DNA of 64,000 nucleotides from Ischnura elegans (taxonomy: Eukaryota; Arthropoda; Insecta; Odonata; Coenagrionidae): positions 65,604,472 through 65,668,471 of the forward strand of contig NC_060257.1 in the NCBI RefSeq assembly GCF_921293095.1, in the 5' to 3' direction. The notes under the pieces are model-generated. The model made no database searches, was not told where the DNA came from, and saw only the letters and a program-made list of their open reading frames with translations. Shown here piece after piece: positions 1-11,982 of the stretch. Both the position numbers and the translations under genes were made by a program. Numbering within the stretch: the stretch's first letter is position 1; the number at the start of each line of letters is the position of its first letter.

Positions 1-23
1 AATGGAACGTTCAGGAAACTGTT

Positions 24-350
24 TCATTGGGTGTTGGTTAATGAATTGATGTTCCTGATCCGTGCGCGCGCCTCTTCATTGATGAAGAGGTTTTTCTCCT
101 CCTCACTCCACCGCTTGTTCACTCGATCCACGCTTATCACATTGTTCGTAAGGTCCGGGTGAGCCCACCGTTTATGCACTCCGAGACCGATTTTAGTCGG
201 GAAGCTTCTGGGCGGGTCGCAGGCTGTACACCTGTAAGGTGGTCCTTCCTGGTTCGTTACACTACCATTCGTGGTGGAACCGTCATTCGCTGGATTAGGG
301 AGCTCGTGCTCGCTTCTCGTTGCCAAAGGGCCAGTGATCCGAGGCAACAC
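24..350 (-). pseudogene. R2-like LINE, N-terminal ORF with zinc finger and Myb-like motif
   Basis: R2 LINEs insert into 28S rRNA genes by target-primed reverse transcription; the N-terminal zinc finger and Myb motif bind the target. The 108-residue frame has one CCHH zinc finger at about residues 40-66 (C-x2-C, then GLGVHKRWAH) followed by a Myb-like RWSEEEKNLF segment. It ends with TGA at 24-26, but a different frame continues to the window edge with FPERSI, which resembles the usual continuation after the Myb motif, so a frameshift lies near 24-30. A single finger would fit the one-finger R2 lineages. The endonuclease and RT lie outside the window. R2 identity is supported by the 28S-like junction upstream; another R2-superclade LINE is possible. 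Confidence 0.72.
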
Positions 351-653
351 TGGCTGAGGTTCACTTGAACCTCTGATTCTTTTCTTCGAATACGTCGTAC
401 CTATGGCTTTTGCGCTTTAGCGGGAAGGCAACCCACTAGACCCTGGGGGAGTACTCCCCCTGTTCCTCCTCTGTATTTTTAGGTACACCAGCAGCCACCA
501 TTACGGCACTGAGGCAGGCCACTTGGGGGGGCTGCCCCCTTACAGCTGGCTAATGCACCAAGCCTCCGCCCGTTAGCCCTCAATCAGAGGTTTCCGACTC
601 TCACCACGTGGAGGTGGGCGTGAGGCACATGGTCACAAGGTGTCGATGTGACC
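351..653 (-). other. R2-like 5' untranslated region with GC-rich foldable sequence
   Basis: GC-rich compared with its surroundings. It holds a perfect 16-bp palindrome GGGGGAGTACTCCCCC at 445-460 and, at the presumed element 5' end, a hairpin with 7-bp arms (GGTCACA/TGTGACC, 631-653). Known R2 elements carry an HDV-like self-cleaving ribozyme at the 5' end; this folded terminus is compatible with that, but I did not establish an HDV fold. Confidence 0.5.
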
Positions 654-665
654 TTAAGAGAGTCA
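652..665 (-). other. 28S rRNA-like R2 target-site remnant
   Basis: On the minus strand the 14 bases TGACTCTCTTAAGG equal the conserved 28S rRNA sequence immediately upstream of the canonical R2 cleavage site (known from the R2 literature). It abuts the R2-like 5' UTR. Sequence further upstream does not continue as 28S, so the copy is not in an intact rRNA gene. Confidence 0.6.
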
Positions 666-689
666 AGTAAGAGACCTTAAGTAAATCTT

Positions 690-1640
690 TTATTCTTTCC
701 GAAACATCCCTCCTTGTATTGCGATTCTAAATATCGCACTCTTCTTATTAAAGATCAACTCATTATTACGGATTTCCTAGTTGAGAGTTTCCATCGCCTA
801 TCGAGACCTATTTTTGCTCATTTTTACTTTTAGGACCACAAGAGGCGATTAAATACACTATCACGAACGTATATATATTTGAAATAATGTTTTGTGAATT
901 CACTTCGCGGTATGGTGACGTTATAAATTCAAAACTAAACCTTTTAGTATTCCATACATTACTAGTGAAAAAAACTCGATCTTTTCAGGTCTTTATCTAG
1001 AGGTTTACGATAATGATAATGACCTGAAAAGGTGGGAATCGGCTAGGTTTTTAATGCATACTGTGTGAAATACAACAAAGTTCATTTTTGTGTCCATAAT
1101 ATATATATATATATTTATCAATTAAAATGCTTATGCAGACGATAAATAAGTTTAACCTATGTGGCCTTTGTGTCAGCGCTTGGCGATGCTTTTTTGTCAA
1201 AGGCCCTGTGATTGGTTGGATGGATGGAAATTTAGAACCTGTCCTATCCATTTGGACAAAACGGTGATTTGCACAAACGATCGGACCAATAGCCAGTTGG
1301 ATGAAATTTTGACCGTGGGTCAGGGTGCGCGTCAGTTGCATCAAATTTTTATGCAAATATTTTGATGCAAATTTGACCGTGGGATATCGGCTTTAGAAAA
1401 ATTTCTTCGTATACTAAGGTATGTCAAGCAACCTTTTGTGTCTGGTAATTTCCTTGCAGTGAGTGCCACACATTACACATTTTTATACATATTGTCTCCT
1501 TGTAGACATGATTGACCCTTAGAACAAATATATTGGCTTAAACGTAATACTTTTTGCTTTTTGCTAATACGTAATCCTTTATAAAAAAAATTGCCAATAA
1601 GCTATCAAATAAAGTGCTTATACATCTTGCTTCGAATTTC
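690..1640. other. Intergenic, no gene seen
   Basis: AT-rich sequence with a (TA)n run near 1096-1116. Two similar 20-base stretches ending in TTGACCGTGGG occur near 1300 and 1365. No coding homology recognised on either strand. Confidence 0.5.
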
Positions 1641-1671
1641 GGTTTCAAATGTAATGGAAAAATAAAAAGAG

Positions 1672-4600
1672 CTAAGAAAAATACTGCCTTGTCACTCTCT
1701 CTCTCCCTCTCTCTCTAACCAATAGCCCTGCCCTTTGATTAGGATTATGCTCTTCATTATGGTCGTTAGCCAAGTGTTTTTGTTCTATTGGGCCAAGTTC
1801 CTCAACAAGGGCAGCATCGTTAGCACCCAGGCACATGTTATGTAGAACTACGCATGCATTTATTATGCTGCTTGCCTTTTCAGGCATATAATGAAGAACG
1901 CGGTATTTGATTAGGCACCTGCATCTTGATTCAAGTAGGCCATTACATTGCTCTATTATGCTTCTTGCGCGGTAGATGTTGTTGTTATACAGTGTGTCCC
2001 AAAAAGAATGACCCGATTTTAAATGAGATTATTTATAAGGGAGAAGTGCTTTACATCAACAAATTGTATACTAAATTAATCACAAAAGGCAAAATTTTAT
2101 GAAACCCATAATAAATGTTCAATATGTTCTCCACCGGCTGCGCGGACGACATCTGGCCGATAGCTGAATTCATCCCAAACTGAGAGTAAGGTGTCATATT
2201 GAAGCTACAGGAGCTGATATTCTTGTTTTTAGTTCATCAATGTCACGAGGTAAGGGAGGAACGTAAACACGCTGTTTAACATATCCCCAAAGAAAAAAGT
2301 CGCATTGTGCTATGTCAGGGGACCTAGGAGGCCAAGAGTGTAAATTCTGGTCTCGCGGTCCTGTACGCCCTTGTTAGACCAATGGTCTTAGGCCTGCACG
2401 CTCCACATCAGCGCTCGTAGTGATAATCAGCAGATTTTTCTAAAACTCTCATCAATGCCGATCACATCTGGCGCTGTTTCGCGTGCCTAGTGGCATTTGT
2501 TTCCATATTATTACAAGTTAAAATTCGGGTCATTCTTTTTGGGACACACTATATCTCTCCTCTGGTGAGTTATGCGCTATGTTTCCAGCAAACTTGGGTC
2601 AGTAACCATGGCTCTTGAGGGTAGCCACTTTCTCCTGAAAACCGTTCAAATTTAATATAATAATAGCCGCTTAAATTAATTGCTCTTAGTGCAAAAAGTG
2701 AGCCAAAATTCAATCATTAATAATATTTATGGTCTTATAAATAAATTATTGAAAAAATATGCAAAAATCCTCAAATAGGTGCGGTATAAAGTGTAATTAT
2801 ATTATGTTCAAGTAACCATAACCTTGTTATCAAAATATTTTATGCCCAAAATACAGTTGTCACTGAAAATATAGCTTAAATATAAGTATCTACTTATTTC
2901 AATGAAAGTTCAAATATTAAGAACAACGCTTGTCTCAAAATTACTTACAGGAAATATTTAACAGTATAAGAAATATAGAAGGTAGATTTTCATGAGAATG
3001 CCTTACCTATTAACCAGTTAGTGGTGTGGTTATTTCCATGTGCCTCATGTAAAGAGTGGCGAATGGCTGAATTCGCATATATGCATGCATCATGGGTGGA
3101 ATGCGGGTAGCGAGCGTTTAAATTCAGTATTTTCATGTTATCCTCACAGATCTACAGAAAAGGTAAATATATATTAACATCACTCCTACAATAGTTGGGC
3201 ATGTAAAAAAAGCATGAAAAAAAAATTCGGGTGAACCGGAGTTGGAACCCCGTAATTCGCCAATTGGCGGATTGGCGGCGGTTTCTAGAACTGTTTTCTA
3301 GATACGTTTCTTCTTTGTGATTGCCTAATTTTAAAGCTTCATATACGCGCGTTATGGTTACTTCATTACATCATCAAATCCCGGATTTATTATCGAAGTG
3401 ACCCATTTATAAAACGTTCGAACATAACTTCGATGAAAGTGGATTAAAAGAAGAATTTGGATGAATGTGTTTCGAAAGAGGTGAAATATTCTAGCGGATA
3501 TTTCGCATTGCGGCCTGCACACGGTCAAAAGTGTGTGACAGATTGCTGAAAGAATGAAGGTTTGATTGCATCAAGTTATGAATGTCGTAAGTGTGGAAAG
3601 CGAGTGAAATTAACCAAGAGACCCAAGAAGACTGATTTGTATGAAAGGCTATGTAAGAATCAAACGCAACTGAATCCGCACGAGTTTGCACGTTCTGTAA
3701 GGGCTTTGGTTTTTCAAATAGTCATTTGAGTGCGCCGACCAGGGGGTCCAACTACGGTCGCGCAAAAATTCTCACCAGTTGCACATTTATAGAATGATTA
3801 ACGCTTGTGATTGAAGTAATCCCGTTCTCTGTATACTGCTTGGTTCACAGGTGGAGCAATAATAGCCAAATGTGTACAATTAATGGCTTCGATAGTGCCA
3901 GGGAAGCCATACTTCTCATACATACTTCTCAAAAAACCTAAGAAAAATAGGTATAATTAAATTTACATCGTTGAAACCTGACGACGTAATTACAGTCAAA
4001 TTATGTTCTAAACATATTTGGAAAACGTGAGAATCAGGAGAAGAATAATTTGAAAACCACGAAGTCTTATGATTTCTGATATTAAAAACAGAAAACTTCC
4101 TTTTGGGCCTGATAGATTATGGTTGGAAGAGGGATTTTTGCTAAATATTGTCGTGAAATTCGTGAAGATGCCTTTAAGGCATTCATTCATAGACCACCGC
4201 TTCACTGAATGAAATTCACCGTCCTTTACGTTAATGAAATTTAAATCGACTATTTCCGTGTTAAAATATAATCTCTAACTTCTACCGTAGCGATGTCATA
4301 GACCGTCGACTCAGGTTGACCCACCGGTCAATGAAATGGGCGTTAATGGCATGAGTCACTTCAGTAATGCATCTGTTAACCGTACTCTGATCCATAGCAG
4401 TGTATTCATCCTGCCCAACGAATGAATGCTAAGCGCCTCCAGTGTGGAAACGAAGGGTCGTTAAAACCTGTGGCGTTAAAAGACATTGGAATCATGTTAA
4501 TCAAAACTCAGAAATAGTGCGTAAGTCAATTAAATTTCTCGCAGAACAGTAAAATGATCAAATCAAATTAATAGTTAAGGGCATGTAGACAATCTTCTAC

Positions 4601-5267
4601 AAGAAATATCGAGCACTTAAAAGCAAAAAAAATAAGAAATATAGCTAACAAATAACATATATAGCTATAAAAAATGTAAATAAATATTTATAACTATGAT
4701 AAAAAATTATTATTTTGGTAATCCGTAGACGAAGTCTTCTGTGTAACTATACAAGCTTCGGCTGTTAGTCAGGAAAAATCAGGTTCCACTATCTACTTAG
4801 AGTTTTATTCACAACCATTTGTATAAAGTCTCACAACAAAGTACAATAACAAACCCTTGACTACCAAGTACATATATATTTTTTCCGTTTATTAAAAAAC
4901 GGCAAAGGTACAAAACCACGCATTTCATAGAAATCTCAACACTTACCTTAGTTTCTACCGTCAATGCCGAAGATCTAGGTGACTCCCGCACAAAACCTCG
5001 TAAGCTTGCGATTAAGTACGCTGTAAGCTGTTTGTTCGGCCGGTATAATTGTACGAACTTCTTTTCTTCTAATTCAAGAGGATTTTTCCTAAACCGGAGA
5101 ACTCGTGGAATTCTACGTATCTCATTTTCCGGCTCTTCCAACGCTCTGATTGCGAGAATATGCTGCAAACCGTCCGCCATAGGGATAGTCGCTCCAGTCT
5201 TCGTCCACGAAATGAATGTCCGGCTGGTATAGAACGTGAATGCAAAAAGATTTAAACGTTTATACAT
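1672..5267 (-). pseudogene. PIF/Harbinger transposase (HARBI1-like), five exons, decayed
   Basis: HARBI1-type DDE transposase, mobilising elements that duplicate 3-bp targets. Five coding blocks in order are joined by consensus splice sites: exon 1 to 4947 (donor GTAAGT), exon 2 from 4467, exon 3 3937-3776, exon 4 3151-3007, exon 5 from 2634 to the stop at 1672. The likely initiator is the Met at 5177 (MADGLQH). Hallmarks: TTLRFHTGG (exon 2), EAINCTH (exon 3), ARYPHSTHDA (exon 4), GYPQEPW, RSIIEQC and LHNMCL (exon 5). Damage: an in-frame TAG in exon 2, one-base frameshifts in exons 3 and 5, the first catalytic Asp replaced by Asn (normally IDGTH), and a mariner-type insertion at 1990-2551. 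Exons 4 and 5 join in phase to give NWLIG/ESGYP. The exon 2-3 boundary is least certain. Not functional. Confidence 0.85.
1990..2551 (-). mobile_element. Deleted mariner-type (IS630/Tc1) transposon nested in Harbinger exon 5
   Basis: A 562-bp element bounded by about 30-bp terminal inverted repeats starting AGTGTGTCCCAAAAAGAATG and flanked by TA duplications at 1988-1989 and 2552-2553. Removing it with one TA restores the reading frame of the host transposase (PEERYNNNIY), proving the insertion order. Inside, on the minus strand, is a residual transposase C-terminal segment with PPRSPDI, CDFFLWG and RVYVPPLP motifs, typical of mariner-like transposases found widely in insects; most of the N-terminal coding region is missing, so the copy is non-autonomous. 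Confidence 0.9.
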
Positions 5268-5798
5268 CGTAAAAATAGGGTGAATTCGATTCTTGTACTA
5301 TTACGCAAAATGTTTTCGTTTTTTAGTGAACGCTTGGAAATTTAGAACAACAATTTTTGATTTCAAAAAGGGTGCGTGGCTTTTCATCGAGCGAGAAGCA
5401 TTTGAAAAGTCGATAAAGGCAAGAAGTAACCAAAGTATTTTCTTCGCCAAAATATTTACATTCGTTACCAGGTGATTCCATACATATGATGACACGTTTT
5501 TTGATAACCTTAATTATATCCCGATTGAAAACTATGAGGATCTCTAGAATAACGGCGAGATTTTTGACCCACCTCTTTCATATATTTCCTGAGACTTTCA
5601 GAATTGAGGAAAGTAGAAAGTAGGTGATTATCGATGTGTTTTTTAGAAAAGAGCCAAGATTCCTTACATTCGGCGATTCCAAATAATAATAACAACAATT
5701 TTATTTCTGTTTGGTTACAAATGTAACATAGAAATCTTCATATAGTGGACAAACAACACATGAGATAAAACATAAAAGACAGATGACATATATACATG
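5268..5798. other. Intergenic, no gene seen
   Basis: AT-rich. Short open frames on both strands show no recognisable domain. It separates the Harbinger relic from the LINE relic. Confidence 0.5.
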
Positions 5799-6491
5799 TT
5801 ATGGCTTGCAAGGTGTCGAGTTCTTTTTGTTAACATATTTTTTACACAAGTCGTAGTACTCATCTAGTGAATAAATTGAATTTTGATGTATAAGCGTTTT
5901 TAATTTGCGCTTGAATGAGTTGCTATTTTGGATTGCCTTAATATCTGGTGGTAGTAAGTTAAAAAGTTTGGCCCCTTTATGATATGGTCCTTCACTAGCA
6001 AGTTTAGATGACCTCGGTTCAATATGTATATCATGTTTTTGTCGGGTGTTTATTTGGTGTATTTCACAGTTTAGGTCAAATGAGTTCAGATTTTTTTTGA
6101 CATACATTATTAAATTAAATACATACAGGGCAGGAAGAGGCATAATTTGTAAGGATTAAAAATGTGCCCAGCATTACTCCCTATAGGGTAGATTGAGAAT
6201 AGCCCTAATTGCCCGTTTTTGTAATTTAAAAATTTTATGAGATTGATGTGAGCCACGCCAGAAAATAATTCCACATGACAGATGTGACTGAAAATTTGCA
6301 TAATAGAGGCATTTTCGAATATCGATACTGGTACTTGTTTTTAGATATCTTAATTGAAAAAGTTTTATTTAGCTTAGAGGTTAGAGTTTCTATATGCATA
6401 GACCATTTCATTGTTGATTCAATGTTTACTCCAAGAAAATTGAGGTTTTCAACAAATTTTAAATCATTTCCGCATAATTTTACTGGAGGTG
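5799..6491 (-). pseudogene. CR1/Jockey-group LINE ORF2, thumb and C-terminal region
   Basis: This continues the RT at 6492-7480 of the same LINE. The frame 5799-6143 carries the typical C-terminus of such LINEs (MPLPALYVF, NTRQKHDIHIEP, GAKLFNLLPPDIK, FKRKLK), and another frame near 6150-6280 carries the preceding LQKRAIRAI segment, so at least one frameshift separates them. Non-functional. Confidence 0.75.
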
Positions 6492-7480
6492 TTAGATCTC
6501 TGCCAAAATTAACATAGACTTTTTTTGAACGTTAATGGCCATCATGTTATTTTGACACCAGTCTTCTAAACATTTCATTGTGGAACAAACTTTCTTTAGT
6601 AGATCAGATTTTTTATTGGATTCGATGAGAACATTTGTATCATCTGCAAATATTATAGTTTTTGCTTCTGGGATACTCTCAGGTAGGTCATTAATATATA
6701 AAAGGAATAATAGAGGCCCAAGAATGGAACCTTGCGGAACACCCATTTCAATTGCCCTTTCATCTGACTTGAATTCAGCTCTGTAATTTGTGGAATTGTC
6801 AAGATGGGGGATTACAACCACTTGGGTCCTTCCTTTGAGATAAGAATGGAACCATTTATTTGCATTTCCTGTAATTCCATATTTAATTAGTTTTTGCAAT
6901 AATAGATTATGATTTACTACATCAAATGCTTTAGAAAGGTCTAAGAAGTCACCCAAGGATGATTTACCAGTGCCCATTGCACTTAAAACGTTGGTAATAA
7001 GTTCATGAAGAGCTGTGGAAGTAGATTTGTTTTTTCTGAAACCATGTTGTTGTTTAGTGAGAACTGAATTTTTATCCAAGAAATTTACAACACGTTTTTG
7101 CATTTCTTTTTCAAAAACTTTTGATAAGCCTGATAGCAAGCTTATAGGCCTGAAATTTGTTATATCCTTTAAATTTCCTTTTTTTGCAATGGAATTACCT
7201 TGCTTACCTTCAATCATTTGGGAAAGCTACCCTCACTTAAGGAAAGATTAATGTGATAGACGAGGATTTTGCATATATAAGGAATGGAGAATTTAATTAT
7301 TCTGTCTGGTACACCATCAATTCCTGCAGAGTTCTTATTTTCAATGGATTGACCAATTTGAATTATTTCTTTCTCTGTGACAGGAAAAAGGTAAAGTGAA
7401 TGTAGTACCGTAGTATTAGGACTATTTCTTAAATTTTCATTTTTAATACACGAGAGACAACTCACTCGAGTACAACTCAC
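6492..7480 (-). pseudogene. CR1/Jockey-group LINE reverse transcriptase
   Basis: Reverse transcriptase of a non-LTR retrotransposon. RT blocks in order: AGIDGVP (entry), FRPISLLSGLSKVFE, QHGFRKNKSTSTA, DLSKAFDVVNH, GVPQGSILGPLLFLLYINDL and the catalytic FADD box (IIFADDTNVL). The blocks lie in two overlapping frames, 7214-7480 and 6492-7217, so a frameshift lies near 7215. The sequence between the endonuclease and the RT entry is missing, indicating an internal deletion near 7445-7480. Confidence 0.85.
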
Positions 7481-7808
7481 AATTTTTCCTAAGAATATTT
7501 ATAATGATTTGATATATAATGGATTTGCTAGTACTGGTAACCGTGGTGGGTTCAGTAGCAATAGCACTAGCCTGGAAGGAGTCTAAAACTGACAGAATTT
7601 GTTTAACCCTTTCACAATCGCCATTAAGAAAACTTACATTTAGATCACCACACACCACAATATTATTTGCTTGTTTGTACAAGGTGTCAAGTAAGTTATA
7701 TAGATTATCGATAAAGACATTAAAATTTCCAGCTGGTGATCTATACAGGCACACAACAAATATTTTAGGTTTCAACAGCTGTATAATGGAAAATTCAAAA
7801 TCTTTCAC
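7443..7808 (-). pseudogene. CR1/Jockey-group LINE endonuclease fragment
   Basis: Part of an apurinic-type endonuclease domain, the enzyme that nicks target DNA for LINE insertion. Visible motifs are CLYRSPAGN and VVCGDLNVSFL, the central acidic block of the family. The N-terminal catalytic part is not in this frame (the region to about 8195 is a decayed continuation with stops), and the C-terminal catalytic SDH block is lost at the deletion next to the RT. Confidence 0.7.
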
Positions 7809-8195
7809 TAATACATTGATGTAATTTGGAGTAACATTTTTGAATTCTATGTAATTTTTAACAAATATACATGTCCCCCCATTTTTGAATTCATTTCTGC
7901 ATGAAAAACTACCCTAATTATAGTTGCTGATGTTAATACAAGTTAGTTCATAGTGCCTTAGCCAATGTTCAGTTAAACATAAAATATCCATCTGATTTAA
8001 TTCACATTCTAATAGAACATCGAGCTCTGTCAATTTGTTTTTTAGACTTTGAACATTTAGGTAAAACATCTTAAGAGTTTGTGTCTTTTTTTTCTATCAT
8101 CATCAATATGGTTGGATTTAAAATTATCATCATCTGGCACTTTCTTTAGTTTCCCTGTTTTTGCCATAAGGAAATAACATTTTCAATATATTTAC

Positions 8196-9135
8196 CTAGT
8201 AAAAAAGAAATTTACGATTTAAGTGCACACCATCTTTTCCCAGGCAGTCAGATCCCACATACTTGTTTACCTCACAGAACAGTGCTCCCAGAGTTTCACA
8301 AGCCCATCTTATATTACAGTTTACCTCATTTATGTGTTGATTATTTATATATCTCCTGTGTATGAAGGAATTCACTGCAATCAAGGACTTGGGAAATGTG
8401 TCTTTGGTCTTCCTGATGAGGCAGTACATTTCACCTAAGATATCATCAGGGTTCTTGGATCTTGTCAGGTTGTTCGTTCTTTGGTGCTCATTTTCTTCAT
8501 TAGGTTTCATATCTTGCTCTTTTTGGCACAGTTGCTCGATCTTTATCCCTCTATACACTAATTTCGAGGCACTCTTTGTTTCAACGTGTTTCACCATTGA
8601 ATCACCAATCAAAGAAACACTTCCACATGCTGGCTTATTTTGCCGGTTTCTTGAGATTTCGGTGACGGATCTTTCACTTTCACTGACCTTTTCCACATTT
8701 AAAACCTTTCTTTTGGTAAAATTTGCACTACATTTCTTCACTTTATTCACCCACTTGTATTTTGACGCTTCGGTAACGTCTTTCACTACGTTACTATCTC
8801 CGTTGTGTTTATCTATCACTTCTGGGTCGGGGCTCAGAGCTTGGTATTTATTCCTCACCGGAATATTCGGAATGTGAATAACTTTTTCTCTCACTGCTTC
8901 ACGCTTTCCAGTCCCAGTATTTTGTTCACACGGCACATTGCTACTCTTTACGAGCTGGCTACGTTTGAGTTTGTTTAATAATTCCGTCTTCTCGTCTGCA
9001 AGGACTTTGTTTCGTATTTTCAGATCCTCGATGTCCTTTTTCAATAAAAGAACTAATTTGTCTCTGGTTTCAACGTCACTTCTTAGCCTCTTAATGATTT
9101 CTTCATGAGTACATTCTTCGCAGCGCCATGATCCT
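8196..9135 (-). pseudogene. CR1-type LINE ORF1: zinc remnant, coiled coil and esterase-like domain
   Basis: CR1-group ORF1 proteins combine a PHD-like zinc finger with an SGNH esterase-like domain (established for the family) and likely act as RNA-binding chaperones. The open frame runs from about 9135; only the last W-x-C-x-x-C of the finger (WRCEEC) remains near 9125, followed by a charged coiled-coil-like stretch. The esterase block I is LIGDSMVKH and block V is KDGVHLN; the block III GTND is changed to RTNN, so the esterase would be inactive. The start annotated at 9044 in a simple ORF scan is not a real initiator because the frame is open upstream. Confidence 0.75.
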
Positions 9136-10030
9136 CAAAAGATCAAGCTTTTACCTATAAGGAACTGCGAAGTAAATTTTATCTTCCGAGGGGGCCTCTT
9201 CGGCACTATTACTCATAAAACCGCTATGAGTAATGGTGGTGTTAATGAGTAAAAATCGTGGAGTTTTTTTGCCTTTACAGTATTAATGCGACATAAACAT
9301 CGTTGCTGTGTCTCAGCCCAGCCAGCACATTATAAGTCATTGAGATATGGTTGAAGGAAAAAATAAGAAAGGTGTTTATTGATAAAAAAGTTAGCTTTCA
9401 TTATGGGTATCTTACGGCAAGGTCAACATACGTCCAGAATGATGAAAAAACATGGAAGCCTAACTTTCAGAACCTCCCTGGATGTTGTTATTTTTCTATC
9501 GTTTTGGAGTATTCATAAAGTAATCATATTCATTTGCATAATATCTATATTTTCATTCATGGCACTTCTAGATTAGGAGGAGAAATAACATTGTAAGGTC
9601 ATAATTTGAAAATCATTCGCATTTATATAACATTCGTGAAGTCACGGTCGTATGGAATAAATATCTTTTCACACCAATATCATCGTGTTTTAAAGGGCTA
9701 TGGTATGGAAATTCCGGTACGAAAAACCTTATTTATAAAATTATATATTATTCATCGAATTTCCTTGAAAAAATTAATTTAAATTTAAAATTTTTCGGAA
9801 TTACATGGATAATGAAATGTCCCTCTTCTCAAATTATAGTAGTGGACCTACTTCTGCCGCATCGGAAATCATTCTCTTTATCGATTTTTATAAATGATAC
9901 GCATAACATTTGTGCTCGAACTCTGTAGCCTCCCCGGAAGTGGATTCACGATAGGAATCATTTGGTTTTCTCAACTTCCTTTCCTGATTTAATTCGGAAG
10001 AAGAGAATCCGGTTTTTTTCGAAACCGCAA
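9136..10030. other. Intergenic, no gene seen
   Basis: AT-rich sequence before the tandem array. No coding homology seen; a 60-65-residue open frame at 9379-9576 is hydrophobic but has no recognisable family. Confidence 0.45.
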
Positions 10031-11434
10031 ACCTCAGAGCAAATGTGAAATTGAGCCATACCATTTTCGATAACAATCCTATCAGAGCATAGCTATCCTA
10101 TTTTTAAGCTATCTTTTTGTTCGTTCACTGGGATTGGCTGGAGGCTAATAAGGCTTATGTTGGAAAAGTTTTAACCATTCTAAAATTGCTTACGGACATC
10201 CAATAAGGTCATCCAATAGGACTAAGAAAACATTTTTATAACTATGACACATCAAATATATTTTTTAAATCACGATAAAATTTGCATAATGGTAAACGCT
10301 GTTTGTGTTCTAAGTATTGTGAATTTACAATTACATAAAATAATATTATATCCAGAAATCTGAGTTTCTATTTCGAGGGGAAAATTTTTTTTAATGACTT
10401 CTGACAGGTATGATGCGCTCATTAATGAAATTTGGTTTAGATTTACATTTTATTGAGTCCTTACCTCAGTGCAAAGATGAAATGGGAAATTGAGCCATAC
10501 CACTTTCGATAACAATCCTATCAGAGCATAGCTATCCTATTTTTAAGCTATCTTTTTGTTCGTTCACTGGGATTGGCTGGAGGCTAATAAGGCTTATGTT
10601 GGAAAAGTTTTAACTATTCTAAAATCTTGCATGGCTTACGGACATTCCATGAGGTCAAAATAGGGCTTATGAAACATTTTTTTAGAAATATGACACATCA
10701 AATACATTTTTTTAAATTACGATAAAATTTGCATAATGGTAAACGCTGTTTGTGTTTTAAGTATTGTGAATTTACAAATACATAAAATAATATTATATCC
10801 AGAAATCTGAGTTATCTGAGTCTCTATTTCGAGGGGAAGAATTTTTTTAATGACTTCTGACGCAGGTATGATGCGCTCTTTAATGAAATTTGGTTTAGAT
10901 TTACATTTTATTGAGTCCTTACCTCAGTGCAAAGATGAAATGGGAAATTGAGCCATACCATTTTCGATAACAATCCTATCAGAACATAGCTATCCTATTT
11001 TTAAGCTATCTTTTTGTTCGTTCACTGGGATTGGCTGGAGGGTAATAAGGCTTATGTTGGAAAAGTTTTAACTATTCTAAAATCTTGCATGGCTTACGGA
11101 CATTCCATGAGGTCAAAATAGGGCTTATGAAACATTCTTTGGAAATATGACACATCAAATACATTTTTTTAAATTACTATTAAATTTGCACAATGGTAAA
11201 CGCTGTTCTGTGTTCTAAGTCTTGTGAATTTACAATTTATTTCTATAGCTTTAAATATTCTATAATTCTATGTAAATTTGTTATTTTCTATTACATAAAA
11301 TAATATTATATCCTGAAATCTGAGTTTCTCTATTTCAAGGGGAGGAATTTTTTAATGACTTCTGACGTAGGTATTATGCGCTCCTTAGTGAAATTTTATT
11401 AGATTTGCATTTTATTGAGTCCTTACCTCATTGC
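10031..11434. repeat. Tandem array of three ~450-bp units
   Basis: The phrase beginning TTGAGCCATACCA starts at 10051, 10490 and 10948 (spacings 439 and 458 bp), and each unit ends near ATTGAGTCCTTACCTCA. The third unit carries about 50 extra bases near 11240-11290. The units share most of their sequence with small indels. No coding capacity. This is satellite-like or an expanded transposon-derived repeat. Confidence 0.9.
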
Positions 11435-11691
11435 AAAATCTTTGTGTTTTCTCTGAACGATTTCAATATATTTTAAATGAAATGTTTATATCTCACATTA
11501 ACTAAGATGCTCCATATCGGATAACTGAAAGTTTGAATCACGCCTCACGTACGTTCAGATGATAAATGAAATTTGATGTGTATTTATGATTTGTTGAGCT
11601 CTTAGTTCTCTACAAATTTATTTTGTTTCCAAGGCGAGATTATATGGAAAGTGAAATATTTATATTTCTTATGAAACTAATACCTTAATTT

Positions 11692-11982
11692 CTAAGAAAT
11701 TCTTTTCCAATATTTTTTCTCTCGGGATATGACATTCACATCTTCCCAATGGATAGAATGGTTTTCATTGAGGCTGTGTTCGGCCACCGCAGATTTTATT
11801 CTCATTGCGATTGTCCTACCAGTTTCTCCCAAGTAAACATCTCCACATCGGCAGGGAATCTGGTATATTTCGGGTGTCGCGAGGCCAGTTGTCGCGAGAT
11901 GCTTTGCTCTGACTAGTTGGGCCTTTGGTGTATATAACTCAAATAAAATGTTAAAAATAGCCGAAAAAAGGCTTTTTTCCAA
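11692..11982 (-). pseudogene. Penelope-like element, GIY-YIG endonuclease fragment
   Basis: Penelope-like elements encode an RT followed by a GIY-YIG nuclease. The frame has IYQIPCRCGDVYLGETGR, the GIY-YIG core with the CxC insertion common in these elements, then RIKSAVAEHSLNENH. About 20 residues normally found between the KEH and SAVAEHS segments are missing, so the domain has an internal deletion. No RT is attached. Confidence 0.8.

Noticed and set aside
631..653. HDV-like ribozyme of R2
   Set aside because: A hairpin is present at the expected place, but I could not fold the nested double pseudoknot by eye, so it is not called as a ribozyme.
1290..1390. Possible MITE with repeated TTGACCGTGGG
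   Set aside because: The two copies are direct, not inverted, and no TIR or target duplication could be found.
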